From positions 1 through 64,000 of the forward strand of contig NZ_JAIVKM010000002.1 of NCBI RefSeq assembly GCF_020523985.1: a stretch of 64,000 nt of DNA. The letters are read 5' to 3'. Below the pieces are notes generated by a model that saw nothing but the letters and a program-made list of their open reading frames with translations, searched no databases and was not told where the DNA came from. Source of the DNA: Mangrovibacter yixingensis. GTDB lineage: Bacteria > Pseudomonadota > Gammaproteobacteria > Enterobacterales > Enterobacteriaceae. Both the position numbers and the translations under genes were made by a program. Shown here piece after piece: positions 1 to 8,659 of the stretch (the stretch's first letter is position 1; every line of letters starts with the position of its first letter).

Positions 1-143
1 ATGAATTAACTGTTAGTCACTCTTTAAGACTTGATAATTTTTAGCGTCTTTCGACGTTAAGATATCAGTGCTTATGAGTGCCCACACAGATTGTCTGATA
101 AATTGTTAAAGAGCAGTGCCACCGTATTTCCGGGTGGCGCGGG
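1..143 (-). promoter_or_regulatory. rrn operon leader with boxA (16S gene lies beyond the window)
   Basis: Read on the minus strand this is the conserved enterobacterial pre-16S leader. BoxA (TGCTCTTTAACA) lies at 115-104 and is followed by the conserved leader stretch that runs towards 16S. BoxA recruits the Nus/SuhB antitermination complex on rRNA transcripts. The mature 16S sequence is not reached before position 1. The place after clpB and in the same direction matches rrnG of E. coli. Confidence 0.9.
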
Positions 144-149
144 CTGCGT

Positions 150-177
150 ATATTACGCTTTCCCGCTGCAGAGTCAA
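150..177 (-). promoter_or_regulatory. rrn P2 promoter
   Basis: On the minus strand a -35 TTGACT (177-172) and a -10 TAATAT (155-150) are separated by 16 bp. Sequence around it matches the E. coli rrn P2 promoter, including the GC-rich spacer. It lies between P1 and boxA as expected. Confidence 0.88.
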
Positions 178-247
178 GCATTTATTTTCACTTAACTTTG
201 CCTGACAGGCCGGTTTGTTTGCCGTTGTGCCGTGTCAGTGGTGGCGC

Positions 248-301
248 ATTATAGGGCCTAATCCGAAGCTGGCAAGTGTTTAATACGAAAAAAATATCGT
301 T
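248..301 (-). promoter_or_regulatory. rrn P1 promoter with AT-rich UP element
   Basis: On the minus strand a -35 TTGCCA (275-270) and a perfect -10 TATAAT (253-248) are 16 bp apart, the suboptimal spacing typical of rrn P1. The sequence after the -10 (GCGCCACCACTGACACGG) is nearly identical to E. coli rrnB P1. The AT-rich tract at 276-301 fits an UP element. The P1 discriminator is GC-rich, as needed for ppGpp/iNTP control. Confidence 0.9.
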
Positions 302-356
302 CGATTACTTTCCAGGCAAATTACGTCTCTAAATATGATTTCTGGATAAAACTTAT

Positions 357-383
357 ACAAAAACAGGCCCTGCAGGGCCTGTT
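357..383 (-). terminator. Rho-independent terminator after clpB
   Basis: A 9-bp GC-rich stem (AACAGGCCC / GGGCCTGTT, loop TGCA) at 362-383 is followed on the minus strand by a T-run at 363-357. It closes the clpB transcript just before the rrn promoters, insulating the two units. Confidence 0.85.
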
Positions 384-400
384 TTTGTTATTTTTGTGAT

Positions 401-2974
401 TTACTGCACTGCAACAATCGCGCCGTCTTTAACTTTCAGCTCAACTGTTTTACCCGGAACCAGCTGACCCGACAAAATCTGTTGAGCCAACGGATTCTCA
501 ATCTGCTGCTGAATAGCTCGTTTCAACGGCCGAGCACCATAAACTGGGTCATAGCCATTTTCACCAAGCATAGCCAGCGCTTCATCCGTTATATGAAGTT
601 CATAACCTCGTTCTTCTAAACGTTTATACAACCGCTGCAACTGAATATTGGCAATAGAAGCAATATGGCGTTCTGAAAGTGGATGGAAAACAACCACCTC
701 ATCAATACGGTTAATAAACTCTGGCCTGAAACTATGGGTCACAACCCCCATCACAAGTTCTTTCATATTGCCGTAATCGAGCTCACCAAACCGTTCCTGG
801 ATTAAATCAGACCCCAGGTTTGAAGTCATGATGACTACTGTATTCCTAAAATCGACGGTTCTCCCCTGGCCATCAGTAAGACGCCCATCATCCAATACCT
901 GTAATAAGATATTGAATACATCAGGATGTGCCTTTTCAACTTCATCCAACAAAATGACTGAATACGGGCGGCGACGTACGGCTTCAGTCAAATAGCCACC
1001 TTCCTCATAGCCGACATATCCTGGAGGTGCCCCAACCAGACGGGAAACCGAGTGTTTTTCCATAAACTCAGACATATCTATACGGACCATCGCGTCATCA
1101 CTATCAAACATAAAGTTCGCCAGAGATTTACACAACTCCGTTTTCCCAACCCCTGTCGGCCCAAGGAACAAGAAAGAACCGATTGGGCGATTAGGATCAG
1201 AAAGCCCCGCACGGCTACGGCGAATGGCATTCGACACAGCCTGGACCGCTTCATCCTGACCAATTACACGCTGATGCAATTGATCTTCCATACGCAACAG
1301 CTTATCTCTCTCGCTTTCCAACATGCGCGACACAGGGATCCCCGTCCAACGGGCAAGTACTTCAGCAATTTCGGCATCAGTCACTTTGTTGCGTAACAGG
1401 CGCATCGTTTTACCTTCAGACTGCGTTGCTGCTGCCAGTTGTTTCTCCAGTTCAGGAATTTTACCGTACTGCAGCTCAGACATTCTTGCCAGGTCGCCAG
1501 CACGGCGAGCCTGATCAATGGCAATTTTAGCCTGTTCTAATTCAGCCTTGATGGTTTGGGTACCGGACAACGACGCTTTTTCAGCTTTCCATTCCTCTTC
1601 CAATTCCGCGTAATCACGCTCTTTCTGAGATAACTCATCATTGAGCATTTCCAGACGCTTTTTACTGGCATCATCAGATTCTTTCAGTAACGCCTGCTGT
1701 TCCAGTTTTAACTGAATGATTCTGCGGTCAAGACGGTCCAGCTCTTCAGGTTTCGAGTCAATCTGCATACGAATGCTGGAAGCTGCTTCGTCGATCAGGT
1801 CAATTGCTTTATCTGGTAACTGCCGGTCGGCAATATAACGATGCGACAACGTGGCCGCAGCAACAATGGCCGGATCAGTTATTTGTACATGATGATGCAA
1901 TTCATAGCGTTCTTTTAAACCACGTAAAATAGCGATGGTGTCTTCAACGCTGGGTTGCGCGACAAATACTTTCTGGAAACGACGTTCCAGCGCAGCATCT
2001 TTTTCAATATACTGACGATATTCATCAAGCGTGGTTGCACCAACACAGTGTAATTCCCCACGGGCAAGTGCAGGTTTCAGCATATTGCCTGCATCCATTG
2101 CGCCATCGGCTTTACCAGCACCAACCATAGTGTGTAATTCATCAATAAACAGAATGACATTGCCTTCCTGTTTAGATAGATCATTCAGAACCGCTTTCAA
2201 GCGTTCTTCGAATTCACCACGGTATTTAGCCCCCGCTACCAAAGCCCCCATATCCAGAGCCAGTACACGACGGCCTTTCAAACCTTCAGGTACTTCGCCA
2301 TTGATAATACGTTGGGCAAGCCCTTCCACGATGGCAGTTTTACCTACACCAGGTTCACCAATTAATACCGGATTATTTTTAGTACGACGTTGCAATACTT
2401 GAATAGTACGGCGAATTTCCTCATCACGGCCAATAACCGGGTCGAGTTTGCCTTGTTCCGCACGTTCAGTCAGGTCAAGCGTATATTTTTTTAAGGCTTG
2501 CCGCTGGTCTTCGGCCCCCTGATCATTCACGTTTTCCCCTCCGCGAATTTGTTCAATCGCTTGTGTAATATTGGCAGTTGTTGCTCCAGCAGATTTCAGA
2601 ATATCTGCCAGTGAACCACGCGACTCAAGTGCCGCCAGGACGAACAATTCAGACGAAATAAAGTTATCGTCACGTTTTTGCGCCAGCTTGTCACACATGT
2701 TTAATACACGGACCAGGTCCTGCGAAGGCTGAACATCTCCTCCGGTACCTTCAACCTGAGGTAACCGGGATAACGCATTTTCCAGGGCGCTTTTAAATTG
2801 AGTGGTATTAACGCCAGCAGAAGTCAGTAAAGGACGTACAGAACCTCCCTCCTGATTGAATAAAGCACTCATCAGGTGAAGCGGTTCGATAAATTGATTG
2901 TCGTGCCCAAGAGCAAGAGACTGAGCATCAGCGAGAGCAAGCTGGAATTTATTAGTAAGACGATCCAGACGCAT
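401..2974 (-). CDS. clpB: ClpB ATP-dependent protein disaggregase
   Basis: 857 aa, the E. coli length. ClpB is a hexameric AAA+ chaperone that pulls polypeptides out of aggregates together with DnaK/DnaJ/GrpE. Seen: N domain (1-145), NBD1 with Walker [10 protein letters not shown] near 206, the long coiled-coil M domain (about 410-520), NBD2 with Walker [10 protein letters not shown] near 605 and the pore loop GYVGYEEGG. An upstream ATG exists 12 bp earlier, but the strong GGGAGGA site and family alignment favour the start [10 protein letters not shown] at 2974. Codon 149 is GTG (2530-2528) preceded by GGAGGGG, the known internal start that gives the short ClpB isoform. A sigma32 promoter lies just upstream. 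Confidence 0.97.
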   Translation of the reverse strand: MRLDRLTNKFQLALADAQSLALGHDNQFIEPLHLMSALFNQEGGSVRPLLTSAGVNTTQFKSALENALSRLPQVEGTGGDVQPSQDLVRVLNMCDKLAQKRDDNFISSELFVLAALESRGSLADILKSAGATTANITQAIEQIRGGENVNDQGAEDQRQALKKYTLDLTERAEQGKLDPVIGRDEEIRRTIQVLQRRTKNNPVLIGEPGVGKTAIVEGLAQRIINGEVPEGLKGRRVLALDMGALVAGAKYRGEFEERLKAVLNDLSKQEGNVILFIDELHTMVGAGKADGAMDAGNMLKPALARGELHCVGATTLDEYRQYIEKDAALERRFQKVFVAQPSVEDTIAILRGLKERYELHHHVQITDPAIVAAATLSHRYIADRQLPDKAIDLIDEAASSIRMQIDSKPEELDRLDRRIIQLKLEQQALLKESDDASKKRLEMLNDELSQKERDYAELEEEWKAEKASLSGTQTIKAELEQAKIAIDQARRAGDLARMSELQYGKIPELEKQLAAATQSEGKTMRLLRNKVTDAEIAEVLARWTGIPVSRMLESERDKLLRMEDQLHQRVIGQDEAVQAVSNAIRRSRAGLSDPNRPIGSFLFLGPTGVGKTELCKSLANFMFDSDDAMVRIDMSEFMEKHSVSRLVGAPPGYVGYEEGGYLTEAVRRRPYSVILLDEVEKAHPDVFNILLQVLDDGRLTDGQGRTVDFRNTVVIMTSNLGSDLIQERFGELDYGNMKELVMGVVTHSFRPEFINRIDEVVVFHPLSERHIASIANIQLQRLYKRLEERGYELHITDEALAMLGENGYDPVYGARPLKRAIQQQIENPLAQQILSGQLVPGKTVELKVKDGAIVAVQ

Positions 2975-3013
2975 AATTCCTCCCATAACAGGTCAAATTT
3001 GCTACTGGAGATT

Positions 3014-3041
3014 AAATGAGGTCATCCCTCAATTATTCAAG
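3014..3041 (-). promoter_or_regulatory. sigma32 heat-shock promoter of clpB
   Basis: On the minus strand CTTGAAT (3041-3035) and CCTCATTT (3021-3014) are separated by 13 bp. These match the sigma32 consensus (CTTGAAA, N13-15, CCCCATNT) and the known E. coli clpB promoter. It sits about 40 bp upstream of the clpB start. Confidence 0.85.
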
Positions 3042-3103
3042 GTTAATGACCATAATTATGTTTGGGAAAAGTTACACGTACCGGATCGTCTTGATTTAAT
3101 AGG

Positions 3104-3832
3104 TTATATCAGCCAGACAAAACTTGCCATACGTCCGGTCTTTCCGTCCCGACGATAAGAGAAAAACGTACTGGATTCACTGAATGTGCAATGATCACCA
3201 CCGTAAACTTGGGTAATACCCAGATTTGCCAGGCGCTGGCGAGCCAGTTGGTAGATATCAGCGAAATATTTCTCACCTGCTGACCGAAATGCCTGCTGTG
3301 CTTCCGGAGCCTTTTCCATAAATGCGGACCGTACTTCCGGGCCAACTTCAAAGGCCTCAGGGCCAATCGCTGGGCCTAGCCATGCAAGTAAATTGGCGGG
3401 TTCATCTTCAAAACAAGCAACGGTCGCTTCAATAACACCTTCACACAACCCACGCCAGCCTGCATGTGCAGCCGCCACTTCCGTACCAGCAGTGTTACAT
3501 AATAAAACGGGCAAACAGTCAGCCGTCATTACCGCACACACTTTTCCTCTTTGCCGGGTATATACCGCGTCTGCACGCTTATTTTCCCAGGGAGTATCCA
3601 GGTTAAGCACGTGGGTTCCATGTACTTGTTCAAGCCATTCGGGTTTTGCTGGCAAACCGGCAGCCGTATAAAAAAGTTGCCGGTTTTGTTCAACATGAGC
3701 GGCATCATCACCACAGTGAGCGCCCAAATTCAGGCTCCCCCAGGGTGGCTGACTCACCCCGCCAATTCGGGTACTACTGCATGCCATTACACCTTCAGGC
3801 AACGGCCACTGCGGGGTGATCACTTTTGTCAT
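3104..3832 (-). CDS. pgeF: PgeF/YfiH multicopper-polyphenol-oxidase-fold protein
   Basis: 242 aa, full length for the YfiH family. The family was named polyphenol oxidase or laccase; the E. coli protein is now described as peptidoglycan editing factor, removing L-Ser wrongly placed in the stem peptide, and related proteins act on purine nucleosides. The conserved metal or active-site residues are visible in HGTHV (near 70), TADCLP (Cys near 107) and AHAGWRG (His near 124). The start overlaps the rluD stop by 4 bp (ATGA), so the two are translationally coupled, as in E. coli. The exact substrate here is inferred from the family. Confidence 0.93.
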   Translation of the reverse strand: MTKVITPQWPLPEGVMACSSTRIGGVSQPPWGSLNLGAHCGDDAAHVEQNRQLFYTAAGLPAKPEWLEQVHGTHVLNLDTPWENKRADAVYTRQRGKVCAVMTADCLPVLLCNTAGTEVAAAHAGWRGLCEGVIEATVACFEDEPANLLAWLGPAIGPEAFEVGPEVRSAFMEKAPEAQQAFRSAGEKYFADIYQLARQRLANLGITQVYGGDHCTFSESSTFFSYRRDGKTGRMASFVWLI

Positions 3833-4809
3833 AACCAGTCCACTTGATCTTTGTAGGTTTCGAAATCGTCACGCATTACTGCAATAAGATCAACCATGTC
3901 TTGTGGAATAGGCGCATGCCATTCCATTTCTATCCCTGAAATGGGGTGATACAAACGGAGCATAGTTGCATGTAACGCCTGCCTGTCGAATTTACGTAAG
4001 GTGTCAATAAACGCTTCAGAAGCACCTTTCGGTGGACGAGGACGACCGCCATACAGAGGGTCACCAACCAGAGGGTGACTGATGTGTGCCATATGTACAC
4101 GTATCTGGTGAGTACGCCCGGTTTCCAGGCGCAAACGCAGGCGAGTATGAACCCGGAACTGTTCCATAATCCGGTAATGAGTCACGGCGTGTTTGCCCAT
4201 AGGATGCACAGCCATATGGGTACGTTTAGTGGGATGCCGGCTGATAGGTTCATTAACCAAGCCACCAGCTGTCATATGCCCAATTGCCACTGCTTCATAT
4301 TCACGGGTAATTTCCCTGCGTTGTAAAGACTCAACCAGGCGCGTTTGCGCTGGAACCGTTTTTGCAACCACCATCAACCCAGTAGTGTCTTTATCCAGGC
4401 GATGCACAATCCCTGCACGTGGAACATCAACAATCGGTGGGTAATAATGCAGCAGTGCGTTCAGAATAGTACCATCCGGATTTCCAGCTCCCGGATGGAC
4501 AACCAAATCGCGCGGTTTATTAATGACGATGATATCTTCATCTTCATACACGATATCCAGTGGGATATCCTGCGGCTCAAATCGTGCTTCTTCTTCAATT
4601 TCTGCATTGATGGAAACTAACTCGCCACCAAGCACTTTTTCTTTGGGCTTATCGCAAAGCAGACCATTAATTTGAACGCGGCCCTGCAAAATCCACTCTT
4701 TTATCCGAGAACGGGAATAATCCGGGAACAATTCAGCCAAAGCCTGATCTAAGCGTTGGCCGAGCTGAGTTTCGGAAACCGTTGCAGTGAGTTGTACTAG
4801 TTGTGCCAT
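3829..4809 (-). CDS. rluD: RluD 23S rRNA pseudouridine synthase (1911/1915/1917)
   Basis: 326 aa, matching E. coli RluD. It converts three uridines in helix 69 of 23S rRNA to pseudouridine during late 50S assembly. An N-terminal S4 RNA-binding domain (about 18-80) is followed by the RluA-type catalytic domain, with the catalytic Asp inside HRLDKDTTG (near 139) and the conserved GRTHQIRVH motif. It starts the rluD-pgeF pair and is divergent from bamD; the 132-bp gap between them should hold both promoters. Confidence 0.96.
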   Translation of the reverse strand: MAQLVQLTATVSETQLGQRLDQALAELFPDYSRSRIKEWILQGRVQINGLLCDKPKEKVLGGELVSINAEIEEEARFEPQDIPLDIVYEDEDIIVINKPRDLVVHPGAGNPDGTILNALLHYYPPIVDVPRAGIVHRLDKDTTGLMVVAKTVPAQTRLVESLQRREITREYEAVAIGHMTAGGLVNEPISRHPTKRTHMAVHPMGKHAVTHYRIMEQFRVHTRLRLRLETGRTHQIRVHMAHISHPLVGDPLYGGRPRPPKGASEAFIDTLRKFDRQALHATMLRLYHPISGIEMEWHAPIPQDMVDLIAVMRDDFETYKDQVDWL

Positions 4810-4941
4810 ATACAGCTTCTTTGTTTAACGTTGGGTTTTTACGGCTTTGCCGTTTAATATAGTGTGCTATTGTAGCTGGTCTTGACCGGAAGCTTCACGG
4901 AAAGTCTCCCGGAATAACATTTTGAGGAAAGCCAAAACGTC

Positions 4942-5679
4942 ATGATGCGTATGAAATATCTGCTGGCAGCCGCCACACTGAGCCTTGTTCTGGCTGGTTG
5001 CTCCAGCTCCAAAGATGAGGTTCCTGATAATCCGCCTTCTGAAATTTACGCGACTGCTCAGCAAAAGCTGCAGGACGGTAACTGGAAAGCGGCGATAAAG
5101 CAACTTGAAGCGCTGGATAACCGTTATCCGTTTGGCCCATATTCGCAACAAGTTCAGTTGGATCTTATCTACGCCTATTATAAAAACGCAGACTTGCCGC
5201 TGGCACAGGCAGCGATTGACCGCTTCCTGCGTCTGAACCCCACGCATCCGAATATCGATTACGTGCTTTACATGCGCGGCCTGACCAACATGGCGCTCGA
5301 TGACAGCGCCTTGCAGGGTTTCTTCGGTGTGGATCGTTCCGACCGTGACCCGCAACATGCTCGTGATGCGTTTAACGATTTCTCCAAACTGGTACGTGGT
5401 TACCCGCACAGCCAGTATGCGAACGATGCAGAGAAGCGGATGCTGTTCCTGAAAGACCGCCTGGCAAAATATGAGCTCTCCGTGGCGCAATATTACACCA
5501 GACGAGGCGCATGGGTTGCTGTTGTTAACCGCGTGGAAGGCATGCTGAAAAACTACCAGGATACACAGGCTACTCGTGATGCCTTGCCTCTGATGGAAAA
5601 TGCTTACCGCAAAATGCAGTTGGATGCACAGGCAGATAAAGTCGCTAAAATTATTGCGTCAAATAGCCCTAACACCTGA
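4942..5679 (+). CDS. bamD: BamD outer-membrane assembly lipoprotein
   Basis: 245 aa. BamD (YfiO) is the essential lipoprotein of the BAM complex that inserts beta-barrel proteins into the outer membrane, contacting BamA and substrate C-termini. A signal peptide ends in the lipobox LAGC (acylated Cys near 19), followed by tetratricopeptide-type helices (about 30-240). The sequence is nearly collinear with E. coli BamD to its C-terminal end. A GAGGAAA site lies about 13 bp upstream of the ATG. BamE, another subunit, is also in this window. Confidence 0.97.
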   Translation: MMRMKYLLAAATLSLVLAGCSSSKDEVPDNPPSEIYATAQQKLQDGNWKAAIKQLEALDNRYPFGPYSQQVQLDLIYAYYKNADLPLAQAAIDRFLRLNPTHPNIDYVLYMRGLTNMALDDSALQGFFGVDRSDRDPQHARDAFNDFSKLVRGYPHSQYANDAEKRMLFLKDRLAKYELSVAQYYTRRGAWVAVVNRVEGMLKNYQDTQATRDALPLMENAYRKMQLDAQADKVAKIIASNSPNT

Positions 5680-5693
5680 TTAGCGGTTCAGAC

Positions 5694-5726
5694 AAAAAAC
5701 GGTAGCCAATGGCTGCCGTTTTTTTA
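5694..5726 (+). terminator. Terminator after bamD
   Basis: Stem AACGGTAGCC / GGCTGCCGTT with loop AAT (5698-5720, one G-U pair) is followed by a T-run to 5725. A-residues before it could also terminate on the other strand. Confidence 0.85.
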
Positions 5727-5870
5727 TGCTATTGACACACAAACTGTCACTTTTGCAGTTGTGTTATCCAGTCAACTATGGCGCTTTTTAGCGTATTCGA
5801 CAAGGCCTAAATAGCCTCATCCTGTCCTGCCTCACAAAACACGTTAGATTGACAAAAAGTGACAAAATTA

Positions 5871-5912
5871 CGTGATTTTACTCACGCATTTTGACATTCA
5901 GCGAGGTATGCT
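5871..5912 (+). promoter_or_regulatory. CRP site and promoter of raiA
   Basis: A symmetric CRP-like box CGTGATTTTACTCACG (5871-5886, centre 5878.5) lies upstream of a -10 TATGCT (5907-5912). If transcription starts near 5920, the box is centred at -41.5, the class II CRP position, and no good -35 is needed. cAMP-CRP control of raiA is known in E. coli; the site here is inferred from the sequence. Confidence 0.6.
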
Positions 5913-5947
5913 GAAATCACCAAGACGGAAAGACAAGAGGTAAATTT

Positions 5948-6280
5948 ATGACAATGAACATTACCAGCAAACAAATGGAAATCACCCCAGCTATTCGCCA
6001 GCATGTTACCGAACGTCTCTCCAAACTGGACAAATGGCAAACGCATCTTATTAATCCGCATATTATTTTGTCCAAAGAACCTAAAAGTTTTGTTGCCGAT
6101 GCAACCATCAACACACCGAATGGGCATCTTGTGGCCAGTGCAAAACATGAAGATATGTACACCGCCATTAATGAGCTGATAACCAAACTGGAGCGCCAAC
6201 TGAATAAGGTACAGCACAAAAGTGAAGCCCGCCGGGCAGATGCTTCAGTTAAAGATGTGATTAGTGCCGAAGAGGCATGA
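5948..6280 (+). CDS. raiA: RaiA (protein Y) ribosome hibernation factor
   Basis: 110 aa. RaiA/YfiA binds the 30S decoding channel in cold shock or stationary phase, blocks translation and keeps ribosomes as inactive 70S rather than 100S dimers. The first 95 residues are almost identical to E. coli RaiA (HPF/RaiA beta-alpha-beta-beta-beta-alpha fold with conserved basic surface). The acidic C-terminal tail, which in E. coli ends in several Glu residues and antagonises HPF dimerisation, is short here (ends SAEEA). Confidence 0.96.
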   Translation: MTMNITSKQMEITPAIRQHVTERLSKLDKWQTHLINPHIILSKEPKSFVADATINTPNGHLVASAKHEDMYTAINELITKLERQLNKVQHKSEARRADASVKDVISAEEA

Positions 6281-6302
6281 TACATCGCAGGTACATTATC
6301 TA

Positions 6303-6326
6303 ACGCGCCCTGCGGGCGCGTTTTTT
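6303..6326 (+). terminator. Terminator after raiA
   Basis: Stem ACGCGCCC / GGGCGCGT with loop TGC, followed by six T residues. It separates raiA from the pheL-pheA unit. Confidence 0.88.
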
Positions 6327-6327
6327 A

Positions 6328-6357
6328 TTGACAGAACGAAAACTCTGCAGGTACTTT
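6328..6357 (+). promoter_or_regulatory. pheL-pheA promoter
   Basis: Perfect -35 TTGACA (6328-6333) and -10 TACTTT (6352-6357) with an 18-bp spacer, the same geometry as the E. coli pheA promoter. It overlaps the end of the raiA terminator T-run. Confidence 0.65.
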
Positions 6358-6384
6358 ACTGTCATCACTTTCAGAGAAACATAC

Positions 6385-6456
6385 ATGAAACAACGTCTGT
6401 TCTTCTTCGCATTCTTCTTTATCTTCCCCATTTCGGGGGGGCGATTCGTCATATAA
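6385..6456 (+). CDS. pheL: pheL leader peptide (long form, 23 aa)
   Basis: ATG at 6385 opens a Phe-rich peptide: residues 6-8, 10-12 and 14 are Phe (FFFAFFFIFP), the attenuation sensor for charged tRNA-Phe. In E. coli PheL is 15 aa and stops right after the FP. Here the codon after CCC is ATT, not a stop, and translation continues for eight more residues (ISGGRFVI) to TAA at 6454-6456, inside the following hairpin. Position before pheA and the attenuator confirm its identity. Confidence 0.88.
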   Translation: MKQRLFFFAFFFIFPISGGRFVI

Positions 6457-6479
6457 GAAGCACGCGAAGACGAATAAGC

Positions 6480-6508
6480 AGGCCTCCCCAAACCGGGAGG
6501 CCTTTTTT
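6480..6508 (+). terminator. pheA attenuator
   Basis: GC-rich stem AGGCCTCCC / GGGAGGCCT (6480-6502) followed by a T-run (to 6508) ends 23 bp before pheA. An upstream competing pair ATTCGTC / GACGAAT (6444-6450 and 6470-6476) can form the alternative structure. This is the standard pheL-pheA attenuator. Confidence 0.9.
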
Positions 6509-6531
6509 ATAGCTAACAAAAAGGTTGAGTT

Positions 6532-7692
6532 ATGACTCCGGAAAATCCATTACTGGCCCTGCGGGACAAAATCAGCGCAGTTGATGCAAAACTGCTGGAT
6601 CTCCTGTCTGAGCGTAAAGCGCTGGCGGTGGAAGTAGGTAAAGCTAAACTGGCGACACACAGACCTGTGCGCGATATCGACAGAGAAAAAGATTTGCTTG
6701 AGCGCCTTATTGTTCTGGGTAAACAAAAGCAACTCGACGCACACTATATTACCCGCCTGTTCCAATTAATTATTGAAGATTCAGTTCTTACCCAACAAGC
6801 CCTTCTGCAACAAAACCTGAATAAAACGAATCCGCATACTGCACGAATTTCTTTCCTGGGCCCGAAAGGCTCCTGGTCACACCTGGCTTCACGCCAGTAT
6901 GCCGCCCGCCATTTTGAAGAGTTTGTTGAATGTGGGTGCAATAAATTTCAGGATATTTTTAGCCAGGTCGAAACAGGTCAGGCCGATTACGCCGTTGTTC
7001 CACTGGAAAACACCAGTTCTGGCGCAATTAATGATGTCTACGATTTACTGCAGCACACTAATCTATCAATTGTTGGTGAGCTGACACTGCCTATTGACCA
7101 CTGCGTACTGGTTTCCACAACAACAGACCTGGATACCATAAAAACCGTTTACAGCCACCCACAGCCATTTCAACAATGCAGCCAGTTTATCAATCGCTAC
7201 CCGCACTGGAATATTGAATACTGTGAGAGCACCGCAGCGGCAATGGAAAAAGTGGCACAGTCTTCAGACCCTTCTGTCGCGGCTTTGGGGAGTGAACCTG
7301 GCGGCGCTTTGTATGGCCTGCAAGTTTTGGAACGCAATCTCGCAAACCAGAAGCAAAATATTACCCGATTTGTCGTACTGGCTCGCAAACCAGTGAATGT
7401 TTCTGACCAGGTTCCAGCCAAAACCACACTGCTTATGGCTACCGGGCAGCAGGCAGGAGCACTGGTCGAGGCATTGCTGGTTTTGCGTAACCACAACCTG
7501 ATCATGACCAGGCTGGAATCCCGACCGATTCACGGTAACCCGTGGGAAGAAATGTTTTACCTGGATATTCAAGCCAACCTACAATCCAGCGCCATGCAAC
7601 ATGCTTTGGCTGAGTTGGAGAACATCACCCGTTACCTAAAAGTATTGGGGTGCTACCCCAGCGAAAATGTGATTTCTGTTGAACCGGCATAA
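6532..7692 (+). CDS. pheA: PheA bifunctional chorismate mutase / prephenate dehydratase
   Basis: 386 aa, the E. coli length. It turns chorismate into prephenate and then phenylpyruvate, the committed route to phenylalanine. The AroQ chorismate mutase domain occupies about 1-90 ([14 protein letters not shown] start), the dehydratase domain about 104-285, and a C-terminal ACT domain about 297-370 binds Phe for feedback; [10 protein letters not shown] and LESRP are the Phe-binding motifs of that domain. It is controlled by the pheL attenuator. It converges on the following SMP-30-like gene. Confidence 0.97.
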   Translation: MTPENPLLALRDKISAVDAKLLDLLSERKALAVEVGKAKLATHRPVRDIDREKDLLERLIVLGKQKQLDAHYITRLFQLIIEDSVLTQQALLQQNLNKTNPHTARISFLGPKGSWSHLASRQYAARHFEEFVECGCNKFQDIFSQVETGQADYAVVPLENTSSGAINDVYDLLQHTNLSIVGELTLPIDHCVLVSTTTDLDTIKTVYSHPQPFQQCSQFINRYPHWNIEYCESTAAAMEKVAQSSDPSVAALGSEPGGALYGLQVLERNLANQKQNITRFVVLARKPVNVSDQVPAKTTLLMATGQQAGALVEALLVLRNHNLIMTRLESRPIHGNPWEEMFYLDIQANLQSSAMQHALAELENITRYLKVLGCYPSENVISVEPA

Positions 7693-7721
7693 CAGTCTTT
7701 CACCAGCAGAACAGCCCATAG

Positions 7722-8591
7722 CTAGCCCGAAAAACGGGTTGCAACTATCCCTTCCACATCAACCGGCAGGGTGAAGATAGCACCTGACAAGGGGTACTCA
7801 GCCTGCCCCTCGTCACTCATATTTTCCCGGGTTGTAGTAATAAACAACGTGCGCATATCCGCGCCACCAAAACAGACCATAGTGGGCATCGGTACCGGCA
7901 AATGCACTTCCAACAATTGCTGCCCTTGGGGTGAGAAACGGGCAATGCGACTGCCACCATGAAATGCACTCCAGTAGCACCCTTCAGCATCCACTGCAGC
8001 CCCATCAGGCAACCCTTCTGCAGGAGTAAAATCACGGAACACCCGGCGTACACCAGGGTAACCCTGTTCATCCATTCTGCTCTGATAAATTACACGGTTA
8101 GGGGAATCAGAGTTATACATATATTCGCCAGAAGGACTGAACGCCAGCCCATTCGCTCCCTGCAAATCACACTGAATAACTTGTGATTGCAAAGTGCGGT
8201 CAACACGCACCAGCAGCGCGGCATTAAAATCACCAGGCCCCCAGAAAGTGCCGGCATAAAAGTTACCCTGGCGATCGGTTCCCCCATCGTTAAACCGTGC
8301 AAGCAGTGGGTTATTCGGGTTATCACACACTTTATGCAGCAAAATACCATTTGCATTGCTCAGCCAGATACCACTGCGCATTGCCACAATAAAACCGCCT
8401 GACTGGCGTAAGGCGAAACACCCTACTTCTTCCGGAAAGCGAATAATACGGTGCTGGCGCGATGATAGCTGGAAACAATGAATTTCCTGTTCCAGGATAT
8501 CGGCCCAGTACAGTGCTCCGGCCTGCTCATCCCAAACAGGGCTTTCTGGCAAGTGCCCGATATAATCCAGTAACAGTTCTGGCTCGCCCAT
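7722..8591 (-). CDS. SMP-30/gluconolactonase family protein
   Basis: 289 aa from the ATG at 8591, chosen because GGGGGA lies 4-5 bp before it (a TTG 12 bp upstream has no site). The SMP-30/gluconolaconase/LRE family are six-bladed propellers that hydrolyse sugar lactones with one divalent metal. Typical motifs are present: ESPVWDEQ near the N-terminus (metal Glu), RFNDGGTDRQGNFYAGT (metal Asn and substrate binding), ANGLAFSPSG and LPDGAAVDAEG (metal Asp). The substrate cannot be told. It is absent from this place in E. coli. Its ribosome site starts right after the tyrA terminator T-run, so it is either read through from aroF-tyrA or has a promoter hidden inside tyrA's end. Confidence 0.85.
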   Translation of the reverse strand: MGEPELLLDYIGHLPESPVWDEQAGALYWADILEQEIHCFQLSSRQHRIIRFPEEVGCFALRQSGGFIVAMRSGIWLSNANGILLHKVCDNPNNPLLARFNDGGTDRQGNFYAGTFWGPGDFNAALLVRVDRTLQSQVIQCDLQGANGLAFSPSGEYMYNSDSPNRVIYQSRMDEQGYPGVRRVFRDFTPAEGLPDGAAVDAEGCYWSAFHGGSRIARFSPQGQQLLEVHLPVPMPTMVCFGGADMRTLFITTTRENMSDEGQAEYPLSGAIFTLPVDVEGIVATRFSG

Positions 8592-8606
8592 AGCTTCCCC
8601 CAAAAT

Positions 8607-8638
8607 AAAAAAGCCAGCAGACCTACTCTGCTGGCTTT
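8607..8638 (-). terminator. Terminator after aroF-tyrA
   Basis: On the minus strand an 11-bp stem AAAGCCAGCAG / CTGCTGGCTTT (8638-8610) is followed by T residues. It lies only about 15 bp upstream of the start of the SMP-30-like gene. Confidence 0.85.
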
Positions 8639-8659
8639 CAAGTATAAAACCTGTTTTGC

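Noticed and set aside
1052..1396. Open frame on the + strand opposite clpB
   Set aside because: Antisense shadow of a highly conserved gene; no ribosome site and no protein-like features.
4867..5490. 207-codon frame on the minus strand opposite bamD
   Set aside because: BamD is certain on the other strand; the frame is a codon-bias shadow.
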